A DNA stretch of 41,321 nucleotides from Chloroflexi bacterium UBA6077 (GTDB lineage Bacteria; Chloroflexota; UBA6077): assembly GCA_002436065.1 (NCBI GenBank), contig DIXP01000090.1, positions 1 through 41,321 of the forward strand. Direction: 5' to 3'. The notes below the pieces were generated by a model. That model was not told where the DNA came from, did not search any database, and worked only from the letters and a program-made list of their open reading frames with translations. The translations under genes were made by a program, and so were the position numbers. Positions 23,794 through 31,683 of the stretch are shown in pieces; within the stretch, counting starts at the first letter, position 1; every line of letters begins with the position of its first letter.

Positions 23794-24189
23794 CTACCTC
23801 TTCGTGTACTGAGGAGCCTTCCGTGCCCGCTTGAGGCCGTACTTCTTTCGCTCCTTCACCCTCGGATCACGGGTCAGGAGGCCCGCCTTCCGCAACACCG
23901 GCTTGAGACTCTCATCGGCCTTCACCAGAGCCCTCGCCATGCCGTGCCGGATGGCCCCAGCCTGGCCAACAACCCCGCCTCCGTGCACCCGCACCAGCGC
24001 ACTGAAGTTGCCCATGCTGTTCGTCATCTTCATCGGCAGCAGCACCATGTCCTGCCAGAAAGCTCGGGGGAACCGCTCCTTCAAGTCCAGGCCGTTGACA
24101 ACGACCGTGCCGTTTCCCGGCTGCAGAACAACCCTGGCCACGGCAGTCTTGCGCCGTCCAACCGCTGCAATCACCTCAGTATTCGCCAC
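23794..24189 (-). CDS. rpsI: 30S ribosomal protein S9
   Basis: S9 is a small-subunit protein whose C-terminal tail reaches the P-site tRNA. It has 131 residues from GTG, with AAGGAG six bases upstream; the TTG two codons earlier lies next to that site. Family features are AAVGRRKTAVARV near the start, VHGGGVVGQAGAIRHGMARAL, and the ending LLTRDPRVKERKKYGLKRAR followed by the basic tail KAPQYTKR. It is the last gene of the superoperon and is followed by a strong hairpin. It is separated from rplM by 119 bases containing a short heptamer array. Confidence 0.97.
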   Translation of the reverse strand: MANTEVIAAVGRRKTAVARVVLQPGNGTVVVNGLDLKERFPRAFWQDMVLLPMKMTNSMGNFSALVRVHGGGVVGQAGAIRHGMARALVKADESLKPVLRKAGLLTRDPRVKERKKYGLKRARKAPQYTKR

Positions 24190-24204
24190 AACCAACTCCT
24201 TAGT

Positions 24205-24218
24205 ACCTATCAGCTATC
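24205..24218. repeat. Short heptamer array in the rplM-rpsI spacer
   Basis: Two units, ACCTATC and AGCTATC. They are of the same type as the longer AGCTATC array at 27719. They may pair, in inverted orientation, with the NNTGCTG array at 24320-24353. Confidence 0.5.
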
Positions 24219-24308
24219 CGCGGGAAACCATCGGCACTTGCCCCAATCCGCTGCCTGGCCCCAGCTTGTCCCAGCCCCGAGGTCGTCGCCCCAAACCGCC
24301 AATCGTCG

Positions 24309-24770
24309 TCAGACAACAGACTGCTGGCTGCTGAGCGCTGACTGCTGATTGCCACTATGGGCTACCTGCGAACTGTGAGGATGGCTAGGACCAGCGTAGA
24401 CCTTCAGCTTGCGATACATGGCACGCCCTAGCGCATTATGAGGCAGCATCCCCCTGATCGCATGCTCGAGGACGCGCTCCGGGTGTGCCCGAAGCTGCGC
24501 CGCCAGGCTGATGGTCGTCAGTCCGCCGGGATATCCCGAATGCCGATAGTAGTTCTTGTTCTCGAGCTTGTCGCCGGTAACTCGAACCTTTTCAGCGTTC
24601 ACCACTACCACGAAGTCCCCAACATCCATGTGGGGTGCGTAATACGCTTTGTGTTTCCCTTTGAGCAACTGCGCTATCTGGCTTGAGAGGCGACCAAGCG
24701 TCTGGCCCGAGGCATCAATGACGTGCCACTGCCGAACGATCTCAGCTGCCTTTGGACTGTAGGTCTTCAC
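24309..24770 (-). CDS. rplM: 50S ribosomal protein L13 with a repeat-encoded C-terminal tail
   Basis: L13 is an early-assembly large-subunit protein. It has 153 residues; typical bacterial L13 has about 142-150 and ends soon after the motif LKVYAGPxHPH. The core is normal: WHVIDASGQTLGRLSSQIA, YAPHMDVGDFVVVVNAEKV and GMLPHNALGRAMYRKLKVYAG. The last 20 or so residues are Ser/Gln-rich. Residues about 140-151 are encoded by heptamer repeats (24320-24353), as if an insertion replaced the original stop codon. It lies 10 bases after truA. Confidence 0.96.
   Translation of the reverse strand: MKTYSPKAAEIVRQWHVIDASGQTLGRLSSQIAQLLKGKHKAYYAPHMDVGDFVVVVNAEKVRVTGDKLENKNYYRHSGYPGGLTTISLAAQLRAHPERVLEHAIRGMLPHNALGRAMYRKLKVYAGPSHPHSSQVAHSGNQQSALSSQQSVV
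24320..24353. repeat. Heptamer array in the 3' end of rplM
   Basis: Units in tandem are ACTGCTG, GCTGCTG, AGCGCTG, ACTGCTG and a partial ATTGCC. They lie within the reading frame of rplM and supply its C-terminal Gln/Ser-rich tail. Confidence 0.75.
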
Positions 24771-24780
24771 CCGTCCTCCT

Positions 24781-25533
24781 TCAGTACTCCACTGCTACAA
24801 GCATTAGCCCGTGGGCCGGCACCGTCCACATGGACAGTCGCGAGCCCTCACCCTGCACCACCTCGCGAAACTGCTCCACGGTCCACTTGCCAACACCCAC
24901 CTTGAGCATCGCTCCAACCATGTTCCGAATCATGTGTGGCAGAAACGCCGTGCCGATCACATCGAAGTCCAACTTTGGAGGGACTCCAGACCACTTGGCC
25001 TCGAACAACGTTCGAACCGTGGTCCGTTTGGCCCCCGAGGCCAGATACCGGCAGAGCCCCTGGACAAAACAGGCGTAGTCGTGCGTCCCTACAAGCAACC
25101 CGGCCGCCCGGTCCATGGCCTCGACGTCCAAGCGGTCCACTACGTGGTACCGGTAGCGCCTCTCCCACACCGAGGGCAGCTCCGCGTTCCACACGGAGTA
25201 CCGATAATGCCTCCGCATGGCGCTCCTTCGGGCATGGAAGCCCTCCGCAACATCCTCGACCTGCTTCACCAGCAGATCGGGCGGAAGGTTGGCATTCAGC
25301 GCTCGCCGCAACTCCAGGGTCGACAGACGCGACTCGCTCCCGAAGGAGACCACCTGGGCCAGGGCATGAGCCCCTGCGTCTGTCCGCCCGGACCCAACCA
25401 CTCGCGTCTTCACGCCCGTGACCTGGGCGACGGCCCGTTCTAGTTCACCTTGGACCGTCCGTTGCCTGCGCTGAATGGCGAAACCGTGGAAGTCGGTGCC
25501 CTCGTACTCGACCACCACTTTCAGCTGGCGCAA
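24781..25533 (-). CDS. truA: tRNA pseudouridine(38-40) synthase TruA
   Basis: TruA isomerises uridines 38-40 in the anticodon stem-loop of many tRNAs. It has 250 residues. The catalytic Asp52 is in GSGRTDAGAHALAQV. Other family regions are YEGTDFHGFAIQ at the N terminus, FHARRSAMRRHYRY, and GTAFLPHMIRNMVGAMLKVG near the C terminus. It lies four bases after rplQ and 10 before rplM, the usual rplQ-truA-rplM-rpsI order of Gram-positive-type genomes. Confidence 0.96.
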   Translation of the reverse strand: MRQLKVVVEYEGTDFHGFAIQRRQRTVQGELERAVAQVTGVKTRVVGSGRTDAGAHALAQVVSFGSESRLSTLELRRALNANLPPDLLVKQVEDVAEGFHARRSAMRRHYRYSVWNAELPSVWERRYRYHVVDRLDVEAMDRAAGLLVGTHDYACFVQGLCRYLASGAKRTTVRTLFEAKWSGVPPKLDFDVIGTAFLPHMIRNMVGAMLKVGVGKWTVEQFREVVQGEGSRLSMWTVPAHGLMLVAVEY

Positions 25534-25537
25534 GATC

Positions 25538-25891
25538 CTAGATCACCAGCTCGAGCTGGACCAATGGCGCCGCATCACCCTTACGAAACCCGATATGGAT
25601 GATCCGTGTGTAACCGCCAGGCCTCTCCTGGAATCTCGGCGCCAGTGTAACGAACAGCTTCTCTACTACTTCAGGATCGTACAGCTCCGCCAGAGCCTGC
25701 CTGCGCGCGTGCAACCCGCCGCCTTTGGCCTTGGTGATCATCGCCTCAGCCATCGATCGGACCTCTTTCGCCTTCGCCTCCGTCGTGCGGATCTTCTCAT
25801 AGCGAAGCAGGTCCGTCGTCAGGTTCCTATACAACGCTAGCCGGTGGTCGGTTGGCCTACCAAGCTTTCGGCCAGCAATACGGTGTCTCAC
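25538..25891 (-). CDS. rplQ: 50S ribosomal protein L17
   Basis: L17 is a large-subunit protein near the exit-tunnel region. It has 117 residues with the canonical start MRHRIAGRKLGRPTDHRLAL followed by YRNLTTDLLRYEKIRTTEAKA. The ending GGYTRIIHIGFRKGDAAPLVQLELV is also typical. It follows rpoA after 23 bases. Confidence 0.98.
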   Translation of the reverse strand: MRHRIAGRKLGRPTDHRLALYRNLTTDLLRYEKIRTTEAKAKEVRSMAEAMITKAKGGGLHARRQALAELYDPEVVEKLFVTLAPRFQERPGGYTRIIHIGFRKGDAAPLVQLELVI

Positions 25892-25914
25892 TAGCTAGTT
25901 CCTCCCAGTTAACC

Positions 25915-26988
25915 CTACTTCTCGTTCTCGTAGCCGGCATCGACCCCCGCGGCCTCGAGCTCCTCGTCGGACTCCTCGTCCTCCATCACGGGTTCTTCGA
26001 CCTCGTCGGCGTCCATAGCGCCGGCCTCCTGGGTCTCTGGGCTAGCTTCTTCGCCCATCTCCGACTTGGTGGTATACCCCATGGCGGTAAGCCGCTGCTT
26101 CAACTCGTCGAGCGATTTCTGGCCGAAGTTCCGTACCGCCAGCAGGTCATCCTCGCTCATCTCCAGCAGCTGCCCCACCTTCGTTATGCCCGACCTCTTC
26201 AAGCAGTTGTAAGCGCGCACTGAGAGATCCAGGTCCTCGATAGGGCGATCGTAATCCTTGCCCGCCGATACCCTGGCCCCAATGACCACCTTCTCGCCAC
26301 GCTTGCCGGCCTGTCCCAGCTCAGTGAAGATAGAGAAGTAGCGAACCAGTATATGAGCGCTCTCACTGAGCGCGTCGGTGGGACTAACCGTCCCGTCGGT
26401 AGTTATGTCAATGCTCAAGCGATCAAGATCTGTCCGAGAGCCAACCCGTGTGTGCTCGACGATGTAGTTGACCCGCCGTACTGGAGTGAACACAGCGTCA
26501 ATGGGTATCACCCCAATAGACGGAGCTTCTCGCCCATCTGAGGGAAGATAGCCCTTTCCGCGCTCTACCACCAGCTCCATGTCCAGGGTTGCGTCGGCCG
26601 AATCTAGAGTCGCCAAGTACAGCTCGGGGTTCACGATCTCCACGTCACTTGAAACCACCAGATCCGCTGCGGTGACCACCCCGGGGCCCTTTGCCTGCAA
26701 TCGCACAGGCACCGGCTGATCCGAGTAGCTCTTCATCCGCAGCTTCTTGATGTTCAGTATCAGTTCCGTCGTGTCCTCTCGCACACCGGCAACCGTAGCG
26801 AACTCATGGTACACCCCATCGATCTTGATGGAGGTCACCGCTGCTCCTGGCAGGGACGAGAGCAACACCCGTCGTAGGGCATTGCCCAGAGTCACACCGT
26901 AACCTGGCTCTAGGGGCTCGATCTGGAAAGTCCCCTGGTTCTCGGTACTCTTGATGCACTCAACCTTCGGTGTGTTTGTTTCCAGCAA
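25915..26988 (-). CDS. rpoA: RNA polymerase alpha subunit
   Basis: RpoA nucleates RNA polymerase assembly and contacts UP elements and activators. It has 357 residues, longer than the usual 315-330. The N-terminal domain shows IEPLEPGYGVTLGNALRRVLLSSLPG. The C-terminal domain (about 240-310) has IEDLDLSVRAYNCLKRSGI and then NFGQKSLDELKQRL. A further acidic tail of roughly 45 residues, rich in Glu, Asp and Ala, follows. A gap of 88 bases separates it from rpsD. Such acidic tails occur in several lineages; a specific role here is unknown. Confidence 0.97.
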   Translation of the reverse strand: MLETNTPKVECIKSTENQGTFQIEPLEPGYGVTLGNALRRVLLSSLPGAAVTSIKIDGVYHEFATVAGVREDTTELILNIKKLRMKSYSDQPVPVRLQAKGPGVVTAADLVVSSDVEIVNPELYLATLDSADATLDMELVVERGKGYLPSDGREAPSIGVIPIDAVFTPVRRVNYIVEHTRVGSRTDLDRLSIDITTDGTVSPTDALSESAHILVRYFSIFTELGQAGKRGEKVVIGARVSAGKDYDRPIEDLDLSVRAYNCLKRSGITKVGQLLEMSEDDLLAVRNFGQKSLDELKQRLTAMGYTTKSEMGEEASPETQEAGAMDADEVEEPVMEDEESDEELEAAGVDAGYENEK

Positions 26989-27076
26989 AGCTGAAGCCTC
27001 CTTAGCAGCTCAGGGAGACGGCTACTTCTAGAGGGCCTTCCTCTTCCTAGCCGCCACGATAGTCCATCTCAGGAAG

Positions 27077-27703
27077 CTACCGCGAGTAGTACTCCACAAC
27101 CAATTGCTCGCTGACGCTGGTATCGATCTCATCTCGCGACGGCACGGCCAGCATCCGCCCACTGAACCCGTCCGGGTCCAGGCTGAGCCACCTGGGAATG
27201 GTCTTCTTCGCCATCGACGGTACTACCGTCTGGAAATACTCGCCGTCTCGACTCTCCTCACGAATGGAGATCGTGTCACCCTGCTTCACCTGGGCCGAAG
27301 GTATGTCCGTTTTCCGACCATTTAGCTTGAAATGCCCGTGCCGGACCAGTTGCCGAGCCTGCGGCCGCGACGTCGCCCATCCAAATCGATAGACCAGGTT
27401 GTCCAGCCGCGTTTCGAGAAGCTGCAACAGGTTCTCACCGGTGATCCCCGATCGCCGCTCAGCCTCCTCGAAGTTCTTGCGGAACTGTCGCTCCAGCACT
27501 CCATAGATGTTCCTGATCTTCTGTTTCTCTTTTAACTGGACGCCGTAGTCCGATACCTTGCGGCGCCTTTGCCCATGCTCACCTGGAGCGTAGTTGCGCC
27601 TTTCAACCGGGCACTTAGGGCCGAAGCACTTATCGCCCTTCAAGAACAGCTTAATGCCCTGCCGCCGGCACAAGCGGCAAACCGACTCCGTATACCTTGC
27701 CAT
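27077..27703 (-). CDS. rpsD: 30S ribosomal protein S4, zinc-binding form
   Basis: S4 is a primary 16S rRNA-binding protein that starts small-subunit assembly. It has 208 residues. The N-terminal cysteine cluster (CRLCRRQG...KCFGPKC, then APGEHGQRR) marks the zinc-binding form. The S4 RNA-binding domain (LLQLLETRLDNLVYRFGWA, then ARQLVRHGHFKLNGRKTDIPS) is complete. It is separated from rpsK by an unusual 161-bp spacer packed with heptamer repeats. Confidence 0.98.
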   Translation of the reverse strand: MARYTESVCRLCRRQGIKLFLKGDKCFGPKCPVERRNYAPGEHGQRRRKVSDYGVQLKEKQKIRNIYGVLERQFRKNFEEAERRSGITGENLLQLLETRLDNLVYRFGWATSRPQARQLVRHGHFKLNGRKTDIPSAQVKQGDTISIREESRDGEYFQTVVPSMAKKTIPRWLSLDPDGFSGRMLAVPSRDEIDTSVSEQLVVEYYSR

Positions 27704-27718
27704 CCGACCTCCATTAAC

Positions 27719-27865
27719 AGCTATCAGCTATCAGCTATCAGCCTTCGGCGCTCTCTCGCCTCATTAGCTGATGCCTACTCCCGCCGCACGCCCTCAGGCT
27801 CACGGCCACCATCCAATTAACCAAACCAAGAGCTGACCGCTGACAGCTGACTGCTGACAGCTATC
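27719..27865. repeat. Inverted pair of heptamer arrays in the rpsK-rpsD spacer
   Basis: Array 1 (27719-27753) has AGCTATC three times, then AGCCTTC and GGCGCTC. Array 2 (27831-27865) has AGCTGAC, CGCTGAC, AGCTGAC, TGCTGAC and AGCTATC, ending at the rpsK stop. The reverse complement of array 1 matches array 2 at about 20 of 24 positions, so the arrays form a long imperfect inverted repeat around 77 bp of unique sequence. Confidence 0.75.
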
Positions 27866-28260
27866 TAGACTCGGCGCTTCTTTGGCGGGCGGCACCCGTT
27901 GTGAGGGATCGGCGTCACGTCGGTGATGGCGCTCACGGTCAAGCCAGCGGCCTGCAGGGACCGAATGGCAGCCTCGCGGCCCGACCCTGGACCCTTAACG
28001 TACACCTCAACCTGCCGAAGACCGTGCTCCATGGCCTTCCTGGCCGCGCCCTCAGCTGCTAACCCAGCCGCGTAAGGCGTGCTCTTCCGAGAGCCCTTGA
28101 AACCGGCGGACCCAGAGCTGCCCCAGGAAATCGTGTTCCCATCGGGGTCGGTTATCGTGACAAGTGTGTTGTTGAAGCTGGATTGAATGTACGCACTGCC
28201 GCGCGGAATCTGCTTCCGCTCTCTCCTCTTTACCCTCGGTGCCCGTCTCTTCTCAGCCAA
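27865..28260 (-). CDS. rpsK: 30S ribosomal protein S11
   Basis: S11 lies in the platform of the small subunit near the mRNA exit. It has 131 residues with a basic N terminus and family motifs GSAYIQSSFNNTLVTITDPDG, ISWGSSGSAGFKGSRKSTPYA, VYVKGPGSGREAAIRSL and the ending DVTPIPHNGCRPPKKRRV. It lies 21 bases after rpsM. Confidence 0.98.
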   Translation of the reverse strand: MAEKRRAPRVKRRERKQIPRGSAYIQSSFNNTLVTITDPDGNTISWGSSGSAGFKGSRKSTPYAAGLAAEGAARKAMEHGLRQVEVYVKGPGSGREAAIRSLQAAGLTVSAITDVTPIPHNGCRPPKKRRV

Positions 28261-28281
28261 CCGATTCTCCTTGTATCCTGA

Positions 28282-28665
28282 CTACTTCTTCGCCGCAGCC
28301 TTCTTGCGGCCGGCAACCGTCCGCCTCGGACCGCGCTTCGTGCGGGCATTGGTCCTGGTACGCTGTCCGTGGACCGGCAATCCTCGTCGGTGCCTGATCC
28401 CCCGGTAGCAGCCAATCTCGATCAGCCGCTTGATGTTGAGGTTGACCTCTCTCCGGAGGTCGCCCTCCACCTTGTACTCGCGGTCGATCGCTTCCCTGAG
28501 CCTCGACACCTCATCCTCCGTGAGGTTCTTCACTCTGGTATCGGGGCTAACCCTGGTCCGCTCCAGGATCTTCTTACTAGTGGTAGGCCCTATCCCGTAG
28601 ATGTAGGTTAGCGAAACCACTACACGCTTATCTCGCGGTATATCAACCCCTGCGATACGGGCCAC
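28282..28665 (-). CDS. rpsM: 30S ribosomal protein S13
   Basis: S13 sits in the head of the small subunit and bridges to L5. It has 127 residues: MARIAGVDIPRDKRVVVSLT then YIYGIGPTTSKKIL, with the C-terminal rRNA/tRNA-contact tail GLPVHGQRTRTNARTKRGPR followed by an Ala/Lys end. It lies 39 bases after rpmJ, in normal alpha-operon order. Confidence 0.98.
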   Translation of the reverse strand: MARIAGVDIPRDKRVVVSLTYIYGIGPTTSKKILERTRVSPDTRVKNLTEDEVSRLREAIDREYKVEGDLRREVNLNIKRLIEIGCYRGIRHRRGLPVHGQRTRTNARTKRGPRRTVAGRKKAAAKK

Positions 28666-28704
28666 TATGCACTCCTTTCCTCCAATATCCTACCCTGTTC
28701 GTCA

Positions 28705-28818
28705 TCACCCCTGGCGCTGCTTGTGCCTGGGGTTCGTGCAGATAACCATCACTACGCCTCGCCGCCTGATCACCTTGCACTTCTCGCAGCGGGGCTTAAC
28801 CGATGCAGATACTTTCAT
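28705..28818 (-). CDS. rpmJ: 50S ribosomal protein L36
   Basis: This is a 37-residue zinc-ribbon protein of the large subunit. The ATG at 28818 begins MKVSASVKPRCEKCKVIRRR, and the rest includes VVMVICTNPRHKQRQG. The Cys-x2-Cys, later Cys and His ligands of the zinc form are all present. It lies between infA (22 bases) and rpsM (39 bases), its standard position. Confidence 0.97.
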   Translation of the reverse strand: MKVSASVKPRCEKCKVIRRRGVVMVICTNPRHKQRQG

Positions 28819-28840
28819 TAGACCTAGCTCCCGCAAATTT

Positions 28841-29059
28841 CTACTTGGACCTATATACGATTCGCCCACGAGACAGATCGTACGGCGACAACTCCACCTT
28901 CACCCGGTCACCCGGGAGAATCCTGATGAAATTAAGCCGAATCTTGCCGGAAACATGCGCCAAAATCCTGTGCCCGTTACCGAGTTCCACCCTGAACATG
29001 GCGTTCGGAAGAGCTTCGCTCACAACCCCTTCCACCTCCAGAGCCTCCACCCCAGGCAC
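28841..29059 (-). CDS. infA: Translation initiation factor IF-1
   Basis: IF-1 is an OB-fold protein that binds the A site of the 30S subunit during initiation. It has 72 residues with VEGVVSEALPNAMFRVELGN, then HRILAHVSGKIRLNFIRILP and GDRVKVELSPYDLSRGRIVYR. The start is GTG with GGGAGG eight bases upstream. It follows adk directly after 26 bases. The methionine aminopeptidase gene (map), commonly found between adk and infA, is absent here. Confidence 0.97.
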   Translation of the reverse strand: MPGVEALEVEGVVSEALPNAMFRVELGNGHRILAHVSGKIRLNFIRILPGDRVKVELSPYDLSRGRIVYRSK

Positions 29060-29085
29060 CCTCGATCCCTCCCGTGGGACTCTCC

Positions 29086-29742
29086 CTAGGATTTCTCCAC
29101 CCTGCGTACCACCGACAACACCTGCTCGGTGACCTTCGGGATGGGTTGCTCCCCATCCACCTTGGCCAGAACCCCACTGTCGCGGTAGTACTCCAGCAAA
29201 GGCGCGGTCTGCTCAAAGTACACCTGCAGCCTGCGTTTGATCGTGTCCGGTCGATCGTCCGCCCGTTGTGTCAGGGCCCCGCCGCACTGGTCACAGACGC
29301 CCGCGCGCTTCGGTGGTTTGGCCACTTCATGATAAGGGGTGCGGCAGGAGCTGCACTCCCAGCGCCCACCCAACCGGGTCATCAGGGCCTGCTCCGGGAC
29401 CTCCAGGTAGACTGTCACGTCCACCGCCTTGCCCCGCGCGACAAGAGCCTCATCCAACGCTCTGGCCTGTGCCACGTTCCTGGGAAAGCCGTCCAGCACC
29501 GCACCCTTCGCGGCGTCTTCTTGCGCCAGCCGATCCACCACCACATTCACGACCAAGGAGTCGGGGACAAGCTCCCCTCCCTCCATGAAACCCTTCGCCT
29601 GCTTGCCCAGCTCGGTCTCCCTACGGACAGCATCCCGAAGGACATCCCCCGTGGCAATGTGAACCAGCCCCAGCTTCTCCGCCAGCACCGCCGCCTGGGT
29701 TCCCTTCCCAGCCCCTGGGGCTCCCAAGAACACAACGTACAC
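29086..29742 (-). CDS. adk: Adenylate kinase, zinc-LID form
   Basis: Adk interconverts ATP plus AMP with two ADP. It has 218 residues with the P-loop GAPGAGKGTQ (8-17), the AMP-binding ATGDVLRDAV, and DGFPRNVAQA. The LID carries a zinc site of four cysteines (Cys130, Cys133, Cys150, Cys153), typical of Gram-positive-type long-form enzymes. It starts at GTG, 14 bases after secY, with GGGAGG about eight bases upstream. Confidence 0.97.
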   Translation of the reverse strand: MYVVFLGAPGAGKGTQAAVLAEKLGLVHIATGDVLRDAVRRETELGKQAKGFMEGGELVPDSLVVNVVVDRLAQEDAAKGAVLDGFPRNVAQARALDEALVARGKAVDVTVYLEVPEQALMTRLGGRWECSSCRTPYHEVAKPPKRAGVCDQCGGALTQRADDRPDTIKRRLQVYFEQTAPLLEYYRDSGVLAKVDGEQPIPKVTEQVLSVVRRVEKS

Positions 29743-29756
29743 CGACCAGACCTCCC

Positions 29757-31046
29757 TTACCTTATGAAGCCCTGATAGTGGCGCATCAACAGCTGCGCCT
29801 CCAACTGCTTCATCGTATCCAGCACCACACCCACGACGATCAGAAGCGCCGTGCTGCTTAACGTCAGAGCCTGCACGTTCGTGAGGTTCTGAACGAAGAA
29901 GGGCAAAATCGCGATGGCGCCCAGGAACACGGCGCCGAACCAGGTTATCCTGATCAGCACCTTGTTCAGGTACTCGCCTGTCGGTCGCCCCGGTCGGATG
30001 CCTGGGATGAAGCCGCCGTTCTTCTGCAGCGACTCGGCGATGTTCTGCTGCTGGAAGATCACCGTCGTATAGAAGAAGGTGAAACCCACCACCAACAGGA
30101 AGTAAAGCAGCCAGTACACGACGTGCACAGGATTAAACACACCGCTGACGAAATTGGCGATGCCAGCAATCCAGCCGATATCCGAATACACGAAGTAGCT
30201 GGCCACCGTGCCAGGAAACAGCATGATGGACATGGCGAAGATCAGCGGGATCATGCCGGACGAGTTCACCCTCATGGGGATGTGCGTGGCCGGACCCTGA
30301 TAGATGCGGCCGCCCCGAATCCGCTTGGCGTACTGCACCGGAACCCTGCGCTGGCCCTCCTGCACCATCACGATCGCCGCCACCGTCAGGACGCCAATTA
30401 CCAGGAAAATAAGCAGCGCCAGGTAGTTGGTCCCCGCGAAGATGGACTGCCCCACCATCGTAGGGAGCGACGCTACGATGCCACCAAAGATTATTATGGA
30501 GATGCCGTTCCCGATCCCTCTTTCCGAGATCAGCTCCCCGATCCAGATCAGCAGCATCGTCCCAGCGACCATACTGATAATGATCGACAGGGTCGGCAGG
30601 GGATTCAAGAACAGGTTGAATTCAGGTATCACTCCCAACTGGCTGCTTGCCAGCAGCGATCCGGTCCCCAATGCCTGGAGGAAGGCCAGCGGAACCGTGA
30701 ACCAGTGGGTGTACTGGTTGATCCTGTTCCGCCCGGACTCCCCTTCCTTCGCCAGCTCCTGCAGCCTGGGCACCATCGGTATCAACAGCTGCATGATGAT
30801 GGAGGCCGTGATGTACGGATACACGCCCATGGCGGCAACGGAGAAACTCGACAGCGCTCCACCTGAGAACAGGTCGAGCATGCCGATCAACTGGTTCGTC
30901 GCGAATAACTCACGCAGCCTCTGAGCATCAACACCAGGCACCGGCACATGGGCAATAAAGCGGAAGACCAACAGCAAGCCGAAGGTCCAAAACAGCTTTA
31001 GCCGGAGATCTGCGATCTTGAATGCACTCAGCAGGGAGTCGATCAT
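29757..31046 (-). CDS. secY: Protein translocase subunit SecY
   Basis: SecY is the channel of the general secretion system, working with SecE, SecG and SecA. It has 429 residues with about ten membrane segments. Recognisable parts are HVPVPGVDAQ in the first periplasmic part, LFSGGALSSFSVAAMGVYPYITASI, and GIGNGISIIIFGGI. Cytoplasmic loops carry QRRVPVQYAKRI and NGGFIPGIRPGRPTGEYL. It overlaps rplO by four bases (ATGA), so it is translationally coupled, and is followed by adk. Confidence 0.98.
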   Translation of the reverse strand: MIDSLLSAFKIADLRLKLFWTFGLLLVFRFIAHVPVPGVDAQRLRELFATNQLIGMLDLFSGGALSSFSVAAMGVYPYITASIIMQLLIPMVPRLQELAKEGESGRNRINQYTHWFTVPLAFLQALGTGSLLASSQLGVIPEFNLFLNPLPTLSIIISMVAGTMLLIWIGELISERGIGNGISIIIFGGIVASLPTMVGQSIFAGTNYLALLIFLVIGVLTVAAIVMVQEGQRRVPVQYAKRIRGGRIYQGPATHIPMRVNSSGMIPLIFAMSIMLFPGTVASYFVYSDIGWIAGIANFVSGVFNPVHVVYWLLYFLLVVGFTFFYTTVIFQQQNIAESLQKNGGFIPGIRPGRPTGEYLNKVLIRITWFGAVFLGAIAILPFFVQNLTNVQALTLSSTALLIVVGVVLDTMKQLEAQLLMRHYQGFIR

Positions 31047-31492
31047 GCAGTGAGCCTTTCGAGGGTTCCGCCAGCTGCCTCAACCTTCTGTTGGGCGCTT
31101 TCAGACCATCTATGTACCTTGATCGCGAGCGGCTTCGCCAGCTCGCCACTTCCCAGCAACTTCACCTGCAGCTTCGTATTGCGGATCAGCCCAGCCGACG
31201 CGAGCAGCTCAGGGGTCACTTCGCTCCCGGACTCGAAGCGGTTCAGCTCCTCCAAGTTGACGATGTGCACTTCCTGCCGGAAGATGTTCTTGAAGCCCCG
31301 CTTGTACGGCAGCCGCAGCACCATCGGGATCTGTCCACCTTCGAACCGCGGATTGACGTTGCCGCCTGCGCGCGCCTTCTGACCCTTCGATCCGCGCCCG
31401 GAGTAGGTACCATGGCCGGAGCCATTCCCGCGGCCAACTCGCTTTCTATCCTTCTTCGCACCCTCGGGGGGCGCCAGCTCGTGCAGTTTCAT
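31043..31492 (-). CDS. rplO: 50S ribosomal protein L15
   Basis: L15 is a late-assembly large-subunit protein. It has 149 residues with the canonical MKLHELAPPEGAKKDRKRVG, then RGNGSGHGTYSGRGSKGQKA and GGQIPMVLRLPYKRGFKN. It overlaps both rpmD (4 bases) and secY (4 bases). Confidence 0.98.
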   Translation of the reverse strand: MKLHELAPPEGAKKDRKRVGRGNGSGHGTYSGRGSKGQKARAGGNVNPRFEGGQIPMVLRLPYKRGFKNIFRQEVHIVNLEELNRFESGSEVTPELLASAGLIRNTKLQVKLLGSGELAKPLAIKVHRWSESAQQKVEAAGGTLERLTA

Positions 31493-31683
31493 GCTTCCTC
31501 TTCTTCCACACGCACCAGATGCCTGACCTTGTTCACCATGCCCCGAATCTCCGGGTCGTCAGACTTCTCGACGGTCTGGTTGAGTCGCCTCAGGCCCAAC
31601 GAGCGGATCGTATCCTTCTGCCGTTGTGAGTACCCGATGGCGCTCTTTGTCCAGGTGATCTTTAGATTCTTACTCACTGGCAC
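31489..31683 (-). CDS. rpmD: 50S ribosomal protein L30
   Basis: This is a small large-subunit protein of 64 residues. The core reads LKITWTKSAIGYSQRQKDTI then SLGLRRLNQTVEKSDDPEIRG, with an acidic C-terminal end. The start is GTG with GGGAGG four bases upstream; it overlaps the rpsE end by 14 bases. A GTG two codons later is possible. Confidence 0.95.
   Translation of the reverse strand: MPVSKNLKITWTKSAIGYSQRQKDTIRSLGLRRLNQTVEKSDDPEIRGMVNKVRHLVRVEEEEA

Noticed and set aside
27719..27865. CRISPR array
   Set aside because: The units are 7 bp, tandem without spacers and degenerate; there are no cas genes.
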